Position numbers and translations under genes: made by a program. The notes beneath the pieces were generated by a model. That model had not been told where the DNA came from and made no database searches. It saw nothing but the letters and a program-made list of their open reading frames with translations. A stretch of DNA of 64,000 nucleotides from Aurantiochytrium sp. KH105 (lineage: Eukaryota; Sar; Bigyra; Thraustochytrida; Thraustochytriidae), in contig BGKB01000133.1 of the NCBI GenBank assembly GCA_003116975.1, forward strand, positions 105,789-169,788, read 5' to 3'. Within the stretch, counting starts at the first letter, position 1. Each line of letters begins with the position of its first letter. Below are positions 44,812 to 55,683 of this stretch, piece after piece.

Positions 44812-45639
44812 ATGAAGCGAGGCATGAAGGAGGTGTACACGCACGGACACCACGCAAGCGTGGTGAACTCGCACGCCAAGAGGACGGCCGAGTCGTGCGC
44901 GGCCTTCCTTTTGCGCAGAAACATTTGTCAAGAGAACTCGACGCGGCTGTTGGACGTTGGATGCGGACCAGGAACGATCACGGCCGGGCTCGCCAAGTAT
45001 TGCGCCAAGGTCGATGCCCTCGATAATGCGCCAGAAATTGTCGAGCGCGCTCGCGCAGAGGCAGAACGTGCTCATGTAGCTGACAAGGTCAGCGTGCAAG
45101 CAGCAAGTGTTTACGAGCTGCCATTCGAGGACGAGACCTTTGATGTAGTTTACACGCACCAGGTCCTGCAGCATCTCGTGGACCCCGTAGCGGCGCTGGT
45201 GGAGATGCGTCGCGTCCTCAAGGTTGGCGGAGTCGTGGCAGTCCGTGAGGCAGACTATAGCTCCATGCTGGTTTTTCCAGAAATGGCGGCGGTGGACATG
45301 TGGCGCCGCGTGTACCGCGCGACCTGCGTTTCGAACAAGGCACAGCCAGATGCGGGGCGATATTTGCGACACTGGGCAATGCAAGCGGGTTTTGGAGAGA
45401 GCGCTCTCGACCTCGATTTCTCTACGGTGTCATACACCACCCTTGAAGAGTGTCGCGAGTGGGGTCAAAGCTGGCAGCAGCGCGCGCTGCACAGCGCTTT
45501 CTCTGCGCAGGCTCAAGAGTATGGCCATGCTTCGAAGGAAGAGCTCCAGCGCATGAGCGACGACTGGGCAGCCTGGGCCGAAAAGCCTGGAGCTTGCTTT
45601 TATTACGTCAACGGCGAAATTCTTGCGACCAAAGAGTAG
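44812..45639 (+). CDS. Class I SAM-dependent methyltransferase (UbiE-like)
   Basis: 275 aa from the ATG at 44812 (MKRGMKEVYTHGHHASVV); upstream sequence in frame is unrelated. Motif I LLDVGCGPGT is at about 46-55, with the acidic residue ending strand 2 (VDALDNAPEIVERAR). ELPFEDETFDVVYTHQVLQHL is motif II/III, followed by LKVGGVVAVREADYSS. It is closest in style to Methyltransf_11/UbiE and arsenite or sterol methyltransferases, but no substrate-specific residue is visible. It is cytosolic, with no signal. The substrate is open. Confidence 0.85.
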   Translation: MKRGMKEVYTHGHHASVVNSHAKRTAESCAAFLLRRNICQENSTRLLDVGCGPGTITAGLAKYCAKVDALDNAPEIVERARAEAERAHVADKVSVQAASVYELPFEDETFDVVYTHQVLQHLVDPVAALVEMRRVLKVGGVVAVREADYSSMLVFPEMAAVDMWRRVYRATCVSNKAQPDAGRYLRHWAMQAGFGESALDLDFSTVSYTTLEECREWGQSWQQRALHSAFSAQAQEYGHASKEELQRMSDDWAAWAEKPGACFYYVNGEILATKE

Positions 45640-46266
45640 AAATTAGAAGGGTCGCCAGAGGCCTAACGGTAGAATAAACGGCAAAAGCAAAACAGATGTT
45701 ATGTTCAGCTACTCATTGTCGCGTCAATCGGCCCTCGACCATGGCAAGAGTTTTTTGAGACGAATTGACAGCAAAGTCCGGGCCTTGGTTGGCAACGTGT
45801 ATCTGAACATTCGCAATCCTAGATGCGTCGGCCCTCCTCGCAGCCAAATCTCGTCGGCCCTCACGAGATTTATCAACATTACACACTCTCAAATCTCAAT
45901 CTCTCTATCCACTTCCACACCAATGCACAGACCTTCTCTCTCAATGACAATACTTTCTCGGCCCGTGCGCGTAACATTTGCATCTTCATCACAGAAGGTA
46001 TGCACCCCCCGGAATGGGTGGTGGACGCCAGCCGCGGCCGCTCTTCCCTCATCAACAAACTTCCTCTTGCAAGGCCTGGGCCTCTGCTCGCTATCGAGCG
46101 TGGAAGAACACCGCGCAACGCGAGCAGCTCAACGCGAGCAGACATCGCCTTGCCCGTGAGAGAGAGAAGAACGGCCGACCCATTCCGGCGCGTGCGACAG
46201 CGACCACTGCGGCGGTAGTGCAGCACCGGCAGCGGGCAATGCGGATGCGCGCGCGCGACGGAAATG

Positions 46267-46306
46267 TGGTGCGGTGCGGTGCGGTGCGGAGCGGTGCGGT
46301 GCGGTG
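46267..46306. repeat. (GGTGC)n pentanucleotide repeat
   Basis: There are eight GGTGC-type units with one GGAGC interruption. Confidence 0.88.
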
Positions 46307-47359
46307 ACGCTCTGCAGGCTAGTAGTGGGCGAACGAATCTTCAATCGAATCTCGCCCTCGGTTTCTCTTTTCGTTTTCCCTTCACCTTGTTTCATACTTT
46401 TTTGCAACCAGCTTGAGCTCGATCTGTCCAACAATCGCGTGCGTTGACAGTGGTGCTGTTGCGATCCATGCTGCCTTATAGGCTGATTGCTATTGTGACC
46501 GCTGCTGCAGCTGCAGGTGGTGGTTGAGCGTGTCGACCCTTCGATTTGGGGCAGCAGGAAGGCTATTTGTGCATCGAAGGCGTCGCCTGTGCATGTCTGG
46601 CTGGTTACAACTCGGCACCGGGAAGGTGGTCAAGTCGAGAGCAGGATATTGCAATGCCTGGGGCCAAAGAAGGAAATTCAGGTCGTTGAGGAGCGGCGGG
46701 CTTTACGCATTAAAATAGTCTGACAGCGAGCAGCTGCTGCTGCAGCTGGTGCTGCAGGAGACACAACTTGGGTGGACCGGAGTCATCCATCATTCACACG
46801 CAAGTCGCGGAGCTGGCCACTGGGACTAGAGCTGGAGCTGCACCGGCCATGACGATGCTGTAGCGATGTCTTGCTCAGGCAGCTGGTTCTTGCTAAGCTG
46901 CACTGCTGCGGCCCGCACGACAATTCATTGGCTGGCAGCTACAGCCACTGCCAGTGCAGGCGGTGCATGCTTGGATGTGCAGAGAGTGGGGTAGCAAAAC
47001 CTACGTGCTTTACCTTCAAATTCGCGCAAAGCCTCTGACCTGAAGGTGCAGCTGCAGCTGCAGCTGCAGCAGCAGCTGCAGCTAACGGACAGTGTGACGC
47101 ATCCGACAGCGACATCTCGCAGCCAACCAGCCGCCGCACACCGAAATGGTCCGCGGCGCGTGCGAGGTGTGCGCGCTTTTTTTTCTTTTTCTTTTTTTCC
47201 TTTTCTTTTGTTTTTTTACCACTTTTTACCGCCTTACAAAAAGCTGCTTCTTGTTCCTCCATCTTCTGTAGGGTGGCGCGCTGCGGCCGCTGGCTGTGGA
47301 CGCTCGCTGGATGCTCGGAGGCACGGGGTTTGCTCCGGGCCGCACGCAAGATGCGATCG

Positions 47360-47360
<1 letters not shown>

Positions 47361-47405
<45 letters not shown>
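47361..47405. repeat. (CTG)15 microsatellite
   Basis: An uninterrupted CTG run of about 15 units in the gene-poor region. Confidence 0.92.
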
Positions 47406-48435
47406 AAAATATAAGGGAAGAAGCTACCGCAAATTCGTCTGCGACTGAGAGGAAATCCTGTGCGCTGCTGTGCTGCTGCTCGTCCCTCGGATCCACCAGC
47501 AGCAGCGCAGTAGTAGCCGCACGCGGCACGGCGTCCCCCCCGCACACCGTCGCTGCGACGATTGTCCCTGCCTGAACGGTAGCTTTCAGCCAAAGTATCG
47601 TGCTGTACCGGAGCTGTGGACCACAGCCGCCGCGTGATTGACGGCCATTGTCCGCGAGCGAGCGAGCGTGCATGCGCGAGTCGCGCGTCTTTGACCGAGG
47701 CGATCCTTGAGAAGGCGACATCCCATCTGCGAATGGCAAGCTTGAGGTCGCGGGGCGCAAAGACCGCCCACGCCAGACGCAGCTGCACCAACCTCGCTGT
47801 TTTCAAGCCGCACGACTGGGCTGCGGCGCACGTAGCCAGGTCGACATTCGAGGAGTGGCCGCCGCCCCGGGACTTTGAGGCCTTGGTTTTGCAAGTGAAA
47901 GTGCGAGTGGAAATTTTTTGCTTGGGACCAATATCCTGCAATACGAGCATCCATCAATTAATTAGGATGCGCTGCAGTCTCGCTGCCGATGGCTGCCGAT
48001 GGCTGCCGATGGATAATGGCGAGTGCGACCCTTTGCAATGCGGCGTCTCGAGACCGCGACGGCGCTGCAGCTGCATGCTGCACGCGGCTTCTGCTACCTG
48101 CACACGGCCCGGACCAACTTGGACGGCGCCGCGAGGGCAGTTCAGCGAAAGCGCTCCTCCCGCGTGCCCTCGCAAGCAGTGCCACCGCGCGCGGCCTCGC
48201 GGCCTCGCTCGCCTCTTGCCTTCTCCGGCCACCGAGAAGACGACGAGGGTCGGTCGCGGCAGCTCGCCGAAGATGGCGAGCGAGGCCAAAGTTGCCCGTG
48301 CGGCGTCCATCCATAAACAGTCGGGCCGACCACGAATAGGATAGGATAGGAGACGGTCGGTGAAAACTAACTAACGACGGCCCGCCAGCCCGGTTCAGCC
48401 GCCGAGCTGAGCCGCTGCCGACCGCCCTCTCCCGC

Positions 48436-48436
<1 letters not shown>

Positions 48437-48470
<34 letters not shown>
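48437..48470. repeat. (CCAG)n tetranucleotide repeat
   Basis: About eight perfect CCAG units. Confidence 0.92.
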
Positions 48471-48554
48471 TTCCCATCCAGCCACCGCCGCGCGGCTTGG
48501 CGAGCGTGGCCGCGAGGAAGGGACCGCGAGCGAAGGCCAAGAGGGCGGCCAGGA

Positions 48555-48555
<1 letters not shown>

Positions 48556-48589
<34 letters not shown>
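48556..48589. repeat. (GCAA)n tetranucleotide repeat
   Basis: About eight perfect GCAA units, 90 bp to the right of the CCAG run. Confidence 0.92.
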
Positions 48590-49156
48590 AAAGACGAGAC
48601 AAGCGCGCCGCGGCGGCGGGTGCACCGGCCCCGCAGTGGGAGGGAGGGGCGTGGGCGGTGGGGGGGAATAAAGAAAAGCGCGCGCGGGGCGGGAAACGAG
48701 AAAGGCGCCGGCGGGAACAGAGGTAAAGCGGCCGCGCAAGTGGGCTAAAGCGGTGCGCGCGACTCGGACTCTGCCAGTGTCTGGGGGGGAATTTGCGCGA
48801 CTTGCGGCGGCGCGGCGCAAGTGCGGAAAAGGCGCGGGTCGACTGTGGATGCTGTTAGGTGGCCAGTGCGCTTTTCATGGACCAGCCACAGGCAGGCAGC
48901 CCCTGGCAGAAGAAAAGAAAGAAAAAAGTGAAACAGTGCAAGAAAGAAAGAAAGAAAGGAAAAGGATGGAAAGAGGCGAACCCGGCAAGCAACGACGTCA
49001 ACCAAGAAGCAGGAAACAACCAGCCAGAGAAAAGCAACAAAAAACAAACAAGCAGGCAAGCAAGCCAGCAAGCAAACGCAGCGCCAGAACAGCAAAGCCG
49101 CGACGCTCGACGCGACGCGGCGCTGCGCTGCGAGCGACGCGAGCGACGCGGCCTGC

Positions 49157-49159
<3 letters not shown>

Positions 49160-49195
<36 letters not shown>

Positions 49196-49228
49196 GAGAC
49201 GAAGACGGCGACGGCGACGGCGACGGCG
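49160..49228. repeat. (GGCGAC)n hexanucleotide repeat just upstream of SPX start
   Basis: About ten GGCGAC-like units, interrupted by GGCGGAGACGAAGAC, end immediately before GAGGAGGAG and the ATG at 49237. It is in frame with that ATG (Gly-Asp repeat), but SPX proteins start at MKFGK, so it is taken as 5' UTR. Confidence 0.85.
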
Positions 49229-49236
49229 AGGAGGAG

Positions 49237-51501
49237 ATGAAGTTTGGGAAGCAGATACTCGCGGTACGTAGCGGGCGGGCGGGCGGAGTGGAGGCGCGAG
49301 CGGCGCGCGGGGCGGCGAGGCGCACGGCGCGAAAGCAGCGGGCGTGCGCGGGCAGGAGGGCGGCCAGGAGGAGGAGGAGGAGGAGGAGGGACGAGAAGCA
49401 AGGAGGTCATGACGAGGTCATGACGAACGAACAGAGGCGGGGGCAGAGGAAATGGGGACCGAGCGAGCGAGGCAGCGAAGCCGTGCGCGCGTGGAGCACG
49501 GACGCTGGATGGCACAGCATCTCTGGACGGACGACCCGATGAACTAACGTCTCGACCACGTCCACGCATCTCGTGAATTGATCGTGGACTTTTTCGCGCA
49601 TTCATGCACAGGCCTCCGCGGCGTCCGCGACACTATGCAGCGAGGACATGTGGCTCGACTACAAACAGCTGAAAAAGCTCATCAAACGCATTCCAGAGGG
49701 GGTGCGCGAATCCAAGGAACAAAATGAAGACCAAAAGAAAATGCTCAAGGGCTCCGAGCATGAACGCAGGTTCTTTCTCCTGCTGCGCAAAGAACTGAAA
49801 AAGGTCGCCTCCTGCTTCAAGGATCTTGAGTATCGCGCCTTGCGCAAACTCGTCAACCTCAAGGCAGACTACTCCAAGGAAATGGGCAAGATTACCGCGG
49901 AAGGCTCCGCCTACTACGACCTTTTGCAAATGTGCACGCGCATGCACATGGAGCTCCTCATGCTGGAAAACTATGCCGTTCTCAACTATGCTGGCTTCAC
50001 CAAGATCCTCAAGAAGCACGACAAGACGACTGGATTTCGAACCAAGGACCAGTTTCTGCTCAAACTCGTGGATTGCCAGCCCTTTGTGGTGCATCCCTGG
50101 CTGAGGTCTGCCATCAAGAGCGTCGAGGAGCAGTTCCGCGCCATCGACAACATTGCCAAGGGCCGCGAAGACAAGGTGTCTGCATCGTTGGCCTCATCCC
50201 CAGGCACGCGTGCAACCAAGCGGGGCCCTCATGCTGCTGGTCTCACCACCGCCAGCACCATCACGAACCGGAATGCGAACAGTGCCAATAAAGCGAAAGC
50301 GCAAGGGAACAACAACGACGCGGCAATTCGATCTTCTGCAGCAGCTTCCATCACAGCTGCGCTCGAGGCCACTCAAAAGGCCGCAGCCGGCGCAACGCAT
50401 GCCAAGCGCAAGGCCGATGATACCGAGGCGCAAGCCCAAGCACATGCCAAAGAGGCTCTTCGTATCGCCCAGTCCGCAGCCGCCGCCGTGGCACAGGCTC
50501 AAGCTCAAGCAAATGCATCTAACGGGGTTGGTGGTGCCGGGACAGGTGCAGGTGCAGGTGCAGGTGCGATGCCGTCCATGTCTATTAACCACCTCGTCGC
50601 GGCTGCTGTTGCTGCCTCTTCTGCAAATGATTCTCGTCCCGGGTCGCCGCCCTCCCCAGGCAGCCAAACGCGGTCGCGCCAGGATGCTGAACATGCCAAG
50701 CCGCCCGAACGAGCAGAGTCTCCCTTTGCGCAATTTGGGCAGATGCAGGGTGCCGCAGCGCAGCAACTCATTCCCAAGTCACTGCTGCAGCTCAGTGCGA
50801 CGCCCGAGTTTCACAAACAGCTCTTGCAGTGCCATCTTCTCCTCGAAAAGACCAAAGGTACCAACTGGCTTGGAAATGCTTTTGACCGCGCCAACATATA
50901 CCAAAACGTCCCCATTTCGACGATCAATGACCCTTCTTCGCATTCAACTTCTGCGTTCGGCGCATCTTCGGTGATTGGGCGCAACACAAGTGCTCTTTCT
51001 GCGGAAGCAGGGAGGACAAGTCTGTACACTGGTCATGTCGATGCGCAGAACGATGAATCTGCCTACAACTCCGAGGACAACTCCACGTCGAGCGAGGAAC
51101 CCCCCTCTAGCTCAGGTTTTGCATCAACCTTGGGTTTGGCTGGCAATGGCAGCGGCGCTCTCCCCGGAAGGCTCGGGCAAGGTGCTGCGAGCGCTCTCTT
51201 CCATGGTCAATCGACTCCATTCTCTCTCTCCCGCACCCTTGACACACTGGCGCTCTTGGCGCAGCAGGCCCAGTTTCAGGCCACCACCGAACCGCATGCA
51301 AACGCTGGCTCTGCTGCCTACCGGTCGTCTTCACCGTTTGCAGCCGCTGCGTCCTCGTTTCCTGCAAAGCAAGAACCCGGCAATGGCAGCGTCAGCGCTC
51401 TCATCTCCACGTTGCTCAGCAATGCGCAAGGACAGGGCGGCCTCGCTCGCACGAACTCTTCTTCGCCGTCTCCGACAAAGCGTCGCAAGGTTTCCGAGTA
51501 A
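49237..51501 (+). CDS. SPX-domain protein with C-terminal NLS (two exons)
   Basis: Join of 49237-49263 and 49612-51501, 638 aa. Exon 1 supplies only MKFGKQILA, the conserved SPX start. Exon 2 continues ASAASATLCSEDM and then WLDYKQLKKLIKRI. The SPX domain spans about 1-180, with the Tyr/Lys-rich helices (YKQLKKLIKR; FAGFTKILKKHDK-like YAGFTKILKKHDK) that bind inositol pyrophosphates in this family, reporting phosphate status. The rest is Ala/Gln/Ser-rich with a GTGAGAGAGA repeat. The protein ends SPTKRRKVSE, a classic basic NLS. There is no EXS, VTC, RING or MFS domain, so it is a stand-alone SPX, likely a nuclear phosphate-signalling partner (inference). Confidence 0.85.
49264..49611 (+). 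other. Intron of the SPX gene
   Basis: The donor is GCG|GTACGT and the acceptor is TTCATGCACAG|GCC: phase 0, 348 nt. It contains a (GGA)n run (49367-49391). Splicing restores MKFGKQ to the SPX helix, which the second exon alone lacks. Confidence 0.85.
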
Positions 51502-51839
51502 GGTGTGCGCAGCGCAAGCCAGTTGTGCGTATTGCACTTTGCTGCATCGATGCATGCCTCAATGTTCGATGGCTGTCTCCGCCGCAGACATGTTCTCTTT
51601 TTCTCTTTATTCATTTCTTTCTCTTCGTCGCTATGGGAAACGTGTATTGTACTGGCGGACGCCAGCGCGTGGAATCAATCACTTCTTGTTTCGTCTCATC
51701 GTCGTCCCAAACCGCGAACCCTCACACCATTTTTCAATAATTTCTCGCCTATTTTATCATCTTCCCTTTTTACTTCCTCTACCCTTTTCTTCTAAAAAAA
51801 AAAAACACATTGATAACAGTCAACATGCGACGCCGTTCA
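51502..51839. other. Convergent 3' region, SPX / PRP3
   Basis: This 338 bp region is T/C-rich with an A-run (about 51795-51806). It is likely the overlapping 3' UTRs. No gene is seen. Confidence 0.6.
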
Positions 51840-53846
51840 TCATAAACGAAGAGCTGTGTCCCAATAGTGGCCCACCCCGAGAGAATCCAAGTACGTCTTG
51901 GCTTCGCTGGCCGAGGCAAACTCTTGGAATTCAAACCTTCGCGGCCACGTCTTGGTCGATACCACGCCTTGCCATACTTTGACGCATGTGTTGCCAGTGC
52001 TTCCATCAGGGTCCCACTTGATGCGTCGGAGCATTTGCTTCTCGAATTGGTACAGTCGCTTGGCGCCGCCCTCCACTACAACAAGATTGCACTTTTTCTT
52101 TTCACCACCGCCAATGTCCACAGCTTCGGGCACGATCACCACACACCCCGTGAGCAATTGTTTCTGCGCATTGGCGTCCATCTTGAACCGATTCCCAGCC
52201 GCGACCGTCGCCGGCTCGGTCAGCTCCGATACGCGATACACTGCAACCTGGGGCGGCCCTTGCGAGTCTTCAGCAACCTTGCGCAGCTTTTTGTCCCATT
52301 TTTCCTGTGGCGTCAGCTTGTTGGCCTGGTTGCGCATTTCATGATCGCGGATTCGAGCTTGCGTCTGTCTGCGCACCTCGGCCTCCATCTTGCTCGGATC
52401 CAGCACGGCCTGTTCACCCAAAACGCGCATCATATTGCTCATCTTCACCTTGGGTGGAGGTGGCGGGATGAGGCCTGCTGCGATGCGATCATGCAGCTCT
52501 TGCTGCTTTTCACGTCGGGTCTGTCGTCGAAGCCGTTTCCGCTCCTCTTTGGTCAAATACAACGGTATGGGAGGGGCGGGCCGTGACGGCACGATCGAGG
52601 CAATATGCGCAGGGTGCTGTACGAGCTTTAGTGTCACAATCGCGTTGGCCTTGAGATCCTCGTAGCCAAACTCGATACTTCGAGACTCGTCCTTGTTGGT
52701 GCCACTCTCTTGAACGTTGTCGTTCTCGTCATCAGCGTCGGCGACATCCTCGGGGTCTACGTCCTCACGCTTGCTGCCTTGAGGCGAGTCACCATCCGTT
52801 TTCTCGACCATCGTCTTTGCTTCGTCTTTGCTCTCATCAGGTGCACCGCCAACCTCGGCAGTCTGGCTAGTGTTCTTTTCTTTCTGCGCGAGATTAACGA
52901 GACGACGACGAGACACTACCTTTCGATCCCACCACTCCATCTCTGGCGGTGGGGCTCTTTGCACAAGAGATGTCCTCACGTCTTCAGACGTGTCCATCGC
53001 ATTTTCGCTCTTTGCGGGCCCAGACGTTGCGTTGGCCTTTTGCGACGTCGTTGATTGGCCGCCCAGCAATTGCCGAAAGTGTCTGCGCTTGTCAAGGTCT
53101 CGACGGTTCTTCATGTACTCGCGACGTGCTTCGTGCTCGCGCTGCGCCTTGGCCTCCTCAATGTACTTTCCTTGCGGTACAATTTGGAAGGCCTTTTTCT
53201 GTTTTCGGGCACGCCTGCGTTCCCAGTCGCGTGCAACGTCCTCGGCGCTCTCGCCAGGTTCGATGCCTGCCAGTTGGTTGTCTTGCTCATCGTCTGCATA
53301 CGAAAGGTAAGGGTTTCTGGTTGACGCGGTAGCGGTAGCGGCCCTTGGGGCACTTTCGACGTTGTTGCCTCCCCGATGTTTCTTTGATTCCGGGACAGTA
53401 TCAGGAGCCGCTGTACTCTTGCGCTTTCCACTTGGCGACGACGTTGGCGGTGGCGGCGGCGGCGGCGACGACGACGACGACGGGGCAAGCTCTGTTTCGC
53501 TTCTTGCTCCAGTTTGTTGCTCTTTTTGTTGCTGCGAGTGCGAAGCTTCAAGTTTGCGTTTTGTCTTTTTCAGCTTCTTCTTGGCAAGCTTTTGCTGCCG
53601 CAAGAGCTCCATCTGCTGGCGCAACGCCTCAGCTTTAGCGCGCGCTTCCTCGGCGCTCAAAGCCTGGGGCACAGCGCCAGCTCCAGCAGCTCCAGCACCA
53701 TCGCTGGCGCCAGGGGCATCTTTGGAGACCACGTCCGCTTCACCGGCCTCGCCGCTGGCAATTCGGGCGCGCTTTGCGGCCGAAGGCGCCGCCGCTCCGA
53801 CCGCCGCCGCGTCCTCTGCGGCCTCGCGTTTCCCACTCGCCGGCAT
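51840..53846 (-). CDS. PRPF3: U4/U6 snRNP protein PRP3 (PRPF3)
   Basis: 668 aa from the ATG at 53846 (MPASGKREAAED); longer in-frame starts give a non-conserved stretch. An Ala/Lys/Gln-rich N-terminus is followed by the PRP3 domain (KAFQIVPQGKYIEEAKAQR, MEWWDRKVVSRR, VQHPAHIASIVPSRPAPPIP, LYLTKEERKRLRRQTRRE) and the C-terminal DUF1115 domain (LLTGCVVIVPEAVDI, NLVVVEGGAKRLYQFEKQML, RRIKW). PRP3 holds the U4/U6 duplex and connects U5 in the tri-snRNP during spliceosome assembly in the nucleus. An acidic linker lies between the two conserved parts. The match to the family is strong through the second half. Confidence 0.92.
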   Translation of the reverse strand: MPASGKREAAEDAAAVGAAAPSAAKRARIASGEAGEADVVSKDAPGASDGAGAAGAGAVPQALSAEEARAKAEALRQQMELLRQQKLAKKKLKKTKRKLEASHSQQQKEQQTGARSETELAPSSSSSPPPPPPPTSSPSGKRKSTAAPDTVPESKKHRGGNNVESAPRAATATASTRNPYLSYADDEQDNQLAGIEPGESAEDVARDWERRRARKQKKAFQIVPQGKYIEEAKAQREHEARREYMKNRRDLDKRRHFRQLLGGQSTTSQKANATSGPAKSENAMDTSEDVRTSLVQRAPPPEMEWWDRKVVSRRRLVNLAQKEKNTSQTAEVGGAPDESKDEAKTMVEKTDGDSPQGSKREDVDPEDVADADDENDNVQESGTNKDESRSIEFGYEDLKANAIVTLKLVQHPAHIASIVPSRPAPPIPLYLTKEERKRLRRQTRREKQQELHDRIAAGLIPPPPPKVKMSNMMRVLGEQAVLDPSKMEAEVRRQTQARIRDHEMRNQANKLTPQEKWDKKLRKVAEDSQGPPQVAVYRVSELTEPATVAAGNRFKMDANAQKQLLTGCVVIVPEAVDIGGGEKKKCNLVVVEGGAKRLYQFEKQMLRRIKWDPDGSTGNTCVKVWQGVVSTKTWPRRFEFQEFASASEAKTYLDSLGVGHYWDTALRL

Positions 53847-54273
53847 ACTCGCGTCGCTAGCAAGAAAGCAAGCAGCCTCGAGCGAGGAGTGGTCAAGGTT
53901 TGCTTGCCTGCAAACTGCAAGGACAACCCCAAAGGCTGCCTGCCCAAAGCTCACGCAAAGATTGGCGGCGAGAAAAGGAAGGGGAAAGGCTCTACATTAT
54001 TTTGCAGCTGACGTGGCAGGAGACGGGATAATGAAGGCATCGCGTTGAACTGTGCGTACGAGTGTATGGAAGAGAGACGCGTCTTGAAAAGGAAATAAAC
54101 TCTTTTCGAGCCCAAGTAGACCACAAGGCAAAAACCAGGTCTGTGTCGAACAAGAATTTAAAGAAAAAGGGTACAAGATGATGGATTCACTGTCTCTTCG
54201 AACATGATCGAGTCAAAAGGTCAGGGAGTTCCTCCTCCAATTGATTGGGTGGGTATGGGCTAGAGACCAAAAA
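53847..54273. other. Intergenic upstream of PRP3
   Basis: This 427 bp region is the PRP3 promoter side and the 3' flank of the SLC10A7-like gene. No gene or clear motif is seen. Confidence 0.45.
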
Positions 54274-55683
54274 TTATCGCGAACCTGAGGTGGACGAGCT
54301 TGCGGCGTCCAACACTTCCTGTTTAGTGACCATGACGGCGACTCGCGAGGCAACGACGGCATCAATGAGGATCTGCATGAGATGACTCACAACGACAGGA
54401 ATGGTAACGAGTCCAGCCGAACCAATGGCCTCCGTAGGGAGGAATTGCAGAATCGTAATCGCCACAGGAAGCGTTTTTTGCGAGCAGACAATGACGACGG
54501 CAGTCTTTTCAGGAAGCGCCATGCGTAGGACGTACTGTGCAAAGACAAAATTAAAGGCAAGGTAGAAAACATGGATCGCAATCGAAGTGACCCACATGAG
54601 CACAAATGAAATGCCATCAACCTGCGAAAAGGACTCGGCGCTTGAGGAAATCTTCATCCATGGAATCAGCACGAGCATGAGCGAAGAGAGGAGCTTGAGT
54701 TCCAGGCTAAAACGCTTCACAAAGGCAGCCACGGGCTTGATCATGCCAAGCACCTTTCCCACTGCCAGTGGGACAAGAATCGTAAAGATGAGCTGCAAAA
54801 TGATGGGCACCGGGTCCACGGATACATCGATATCGGAGCTTCCACCACCAATATCACCGCGATATTTTTGGTATACGCTTAGTGAGGACGACACAAAAAG
54901 AGGAGCGGTGAAGACGCCAATGATGTTGGTCGAAACGGTGAGCATGAGGGCAAGGGCCACGTTGCCCTTGGCCTGACCGACGAGAATTGGGCCGCTCGAC
55001 AGCGTGGTGGGCATGCTGCAAAAGAGCGCGAGTCCAATCGAGAACTCGGGAATGTTGCCATACTTGCCCAGAACGACTACAAAGCTCATACAGGTGGTGA
55101 CAAAGAGAATGCTGATGAAACCGTAGAGACCTGCCGGCCAGACCTTGAGAGCTTTTTTGATGGCCTCCGTCTTGAGCTTGAGACCCGAGATGACGAAGAT
55201 TCCTGTTACCAGTAATGCTCCGATCGAGTCCCATACGCAGAGGCTGCTCGTAAAGCATGCGCCGCCGAGGTCCAGATCGTTGGCCTTGCTGCCGGGGATG
55301 GGTCGGAAGTAGCCGATGATAATGAAGAAGATGAGCAGCAGAGGGAGATGCCACTTGATGAGCCATGCTTTTGTTTTCTTTGCCCATCGCTTGGCCTTTT
55401 CCTTTGTGCTTTCCGGGCCATTCCTCGCGCCCTGGTTGCTGCTCTTTTTCGCCGTCAGGAGCTCCTCGCTCGGCGACTCCGCCTCGTCTTTCGAGGACGC
55501 GTACGCGTTCTGGCCGCTCTCGGCCTCGTCCTCCACCTCGGCGTCGCCGCCGCCGCCGCCGCCGTCGCCGCCGCCGCGCGTCTGCTCGGCGTCGCGCCGC
55601 AAGGCGTCTCCGAACGAGTGTTTCTCCGCGGCGCCCTGCTCGACGTCCTCCTCGCGCGCGTCCATGTCGCGCTCGCGCAGCAT
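54274..55683 (-). CDS. SLC10A7-like (bile acid:Na symporter family) transporter
   Basis: 469 aa from the ATG at 55683 (MLRERDMDAREEDVEQ); an alternative ATG is 6 codons downstream. A cytosolic acidic/Gly-rich N-terminal tail of about 110 residues precedes about ten membrane segments from about 130 onward (LPLLLIFFIIIGYFRPIPG, ALLVTGIFVISGLKLKTEAI, SIGLALFCSMPTTLSSGPIL, MLTVSTNIIGVFTAPLFV, TAVVIVCSQKTLPVAITILQ). FCSMPTTLSSG and CSQKTLPVA are hallmark crossover motifs of the SBF-like/SLC10A7 group. SLC10A7 acts in the Golgi/plasma membrane and affects calcium homeostasis and glycosylation; the transported substrate is unsettled. The long N-terminal tail exceeds the usual family length. Confidence 0.87.
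   Translation of the reverse strand: MLRERDMDAREEDVEQGAAEKHSFGDALRRDAEQTRGGGDGGGGGGDAEVEDEAESGQNAYASSKDEAESPSEELLTAKKSSNQGARNGPESTKEKAKRWAKKTKAWLIKWHLPLLLIFFIIIGYFRPIPGSKANDLDLGGACFTSSLCVWDSIGALLVTGIFVISGLKLKTEAIKKALKVWPAGLYGFISILFVTTCMSFVVVLGKYGNIPEFSIGLALFCSMPTTLSSGPILVGQAKGNVALALMLTVSTNIIGVFTAPLFVSSSLSVYQKYRGDIGGGSSDIDVSVDPVPIILQLIFTILVPLAVGKVLGMIKPVAAFVKRFSLELKLLSSLMLVLIPWMKISSSAESFSQVDGISFVLMWVTSIAIHVFYLAFNFVFAQYVLRMALPEKTAVVIVCSQKTLPVAITILQFLPTEAIGSAGLVTIPVVVSHLMQILIDAVVASRVAVMVTKQEVLDAASSSTSGSR

Larger units (their letters stand above)
45640..49236. other. 3.6-kb microsatellite-rich region without recognisable genes
   Basis: Many frames are open because of composition, but none encodes a recognisable domain. 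It contains GGTGC (46267-46306), CAGCTG (47048-47083), a T-rich tract (47170-47222), CTG (47361-47405), a 10-bp CGCTGCCGAT-type triplicate (47981-48010), CCAG (48437-48470), GCAA (48556-48589), AAAG (48940-48960) and GGCGAC (49160-49228) repeats. The right part is promoter and 5' UTR of the SPX gene. A short or intron-rich gene could be hidden. Confidence 0.5.

Noticed and set aside
47234-47950. 238-residue minus-strand frame in the gene-poor tract
   Set aside because: Its centre is a poly-Ala from the CTG repeat; no recognisable domain, and overlapping frames are equally open.
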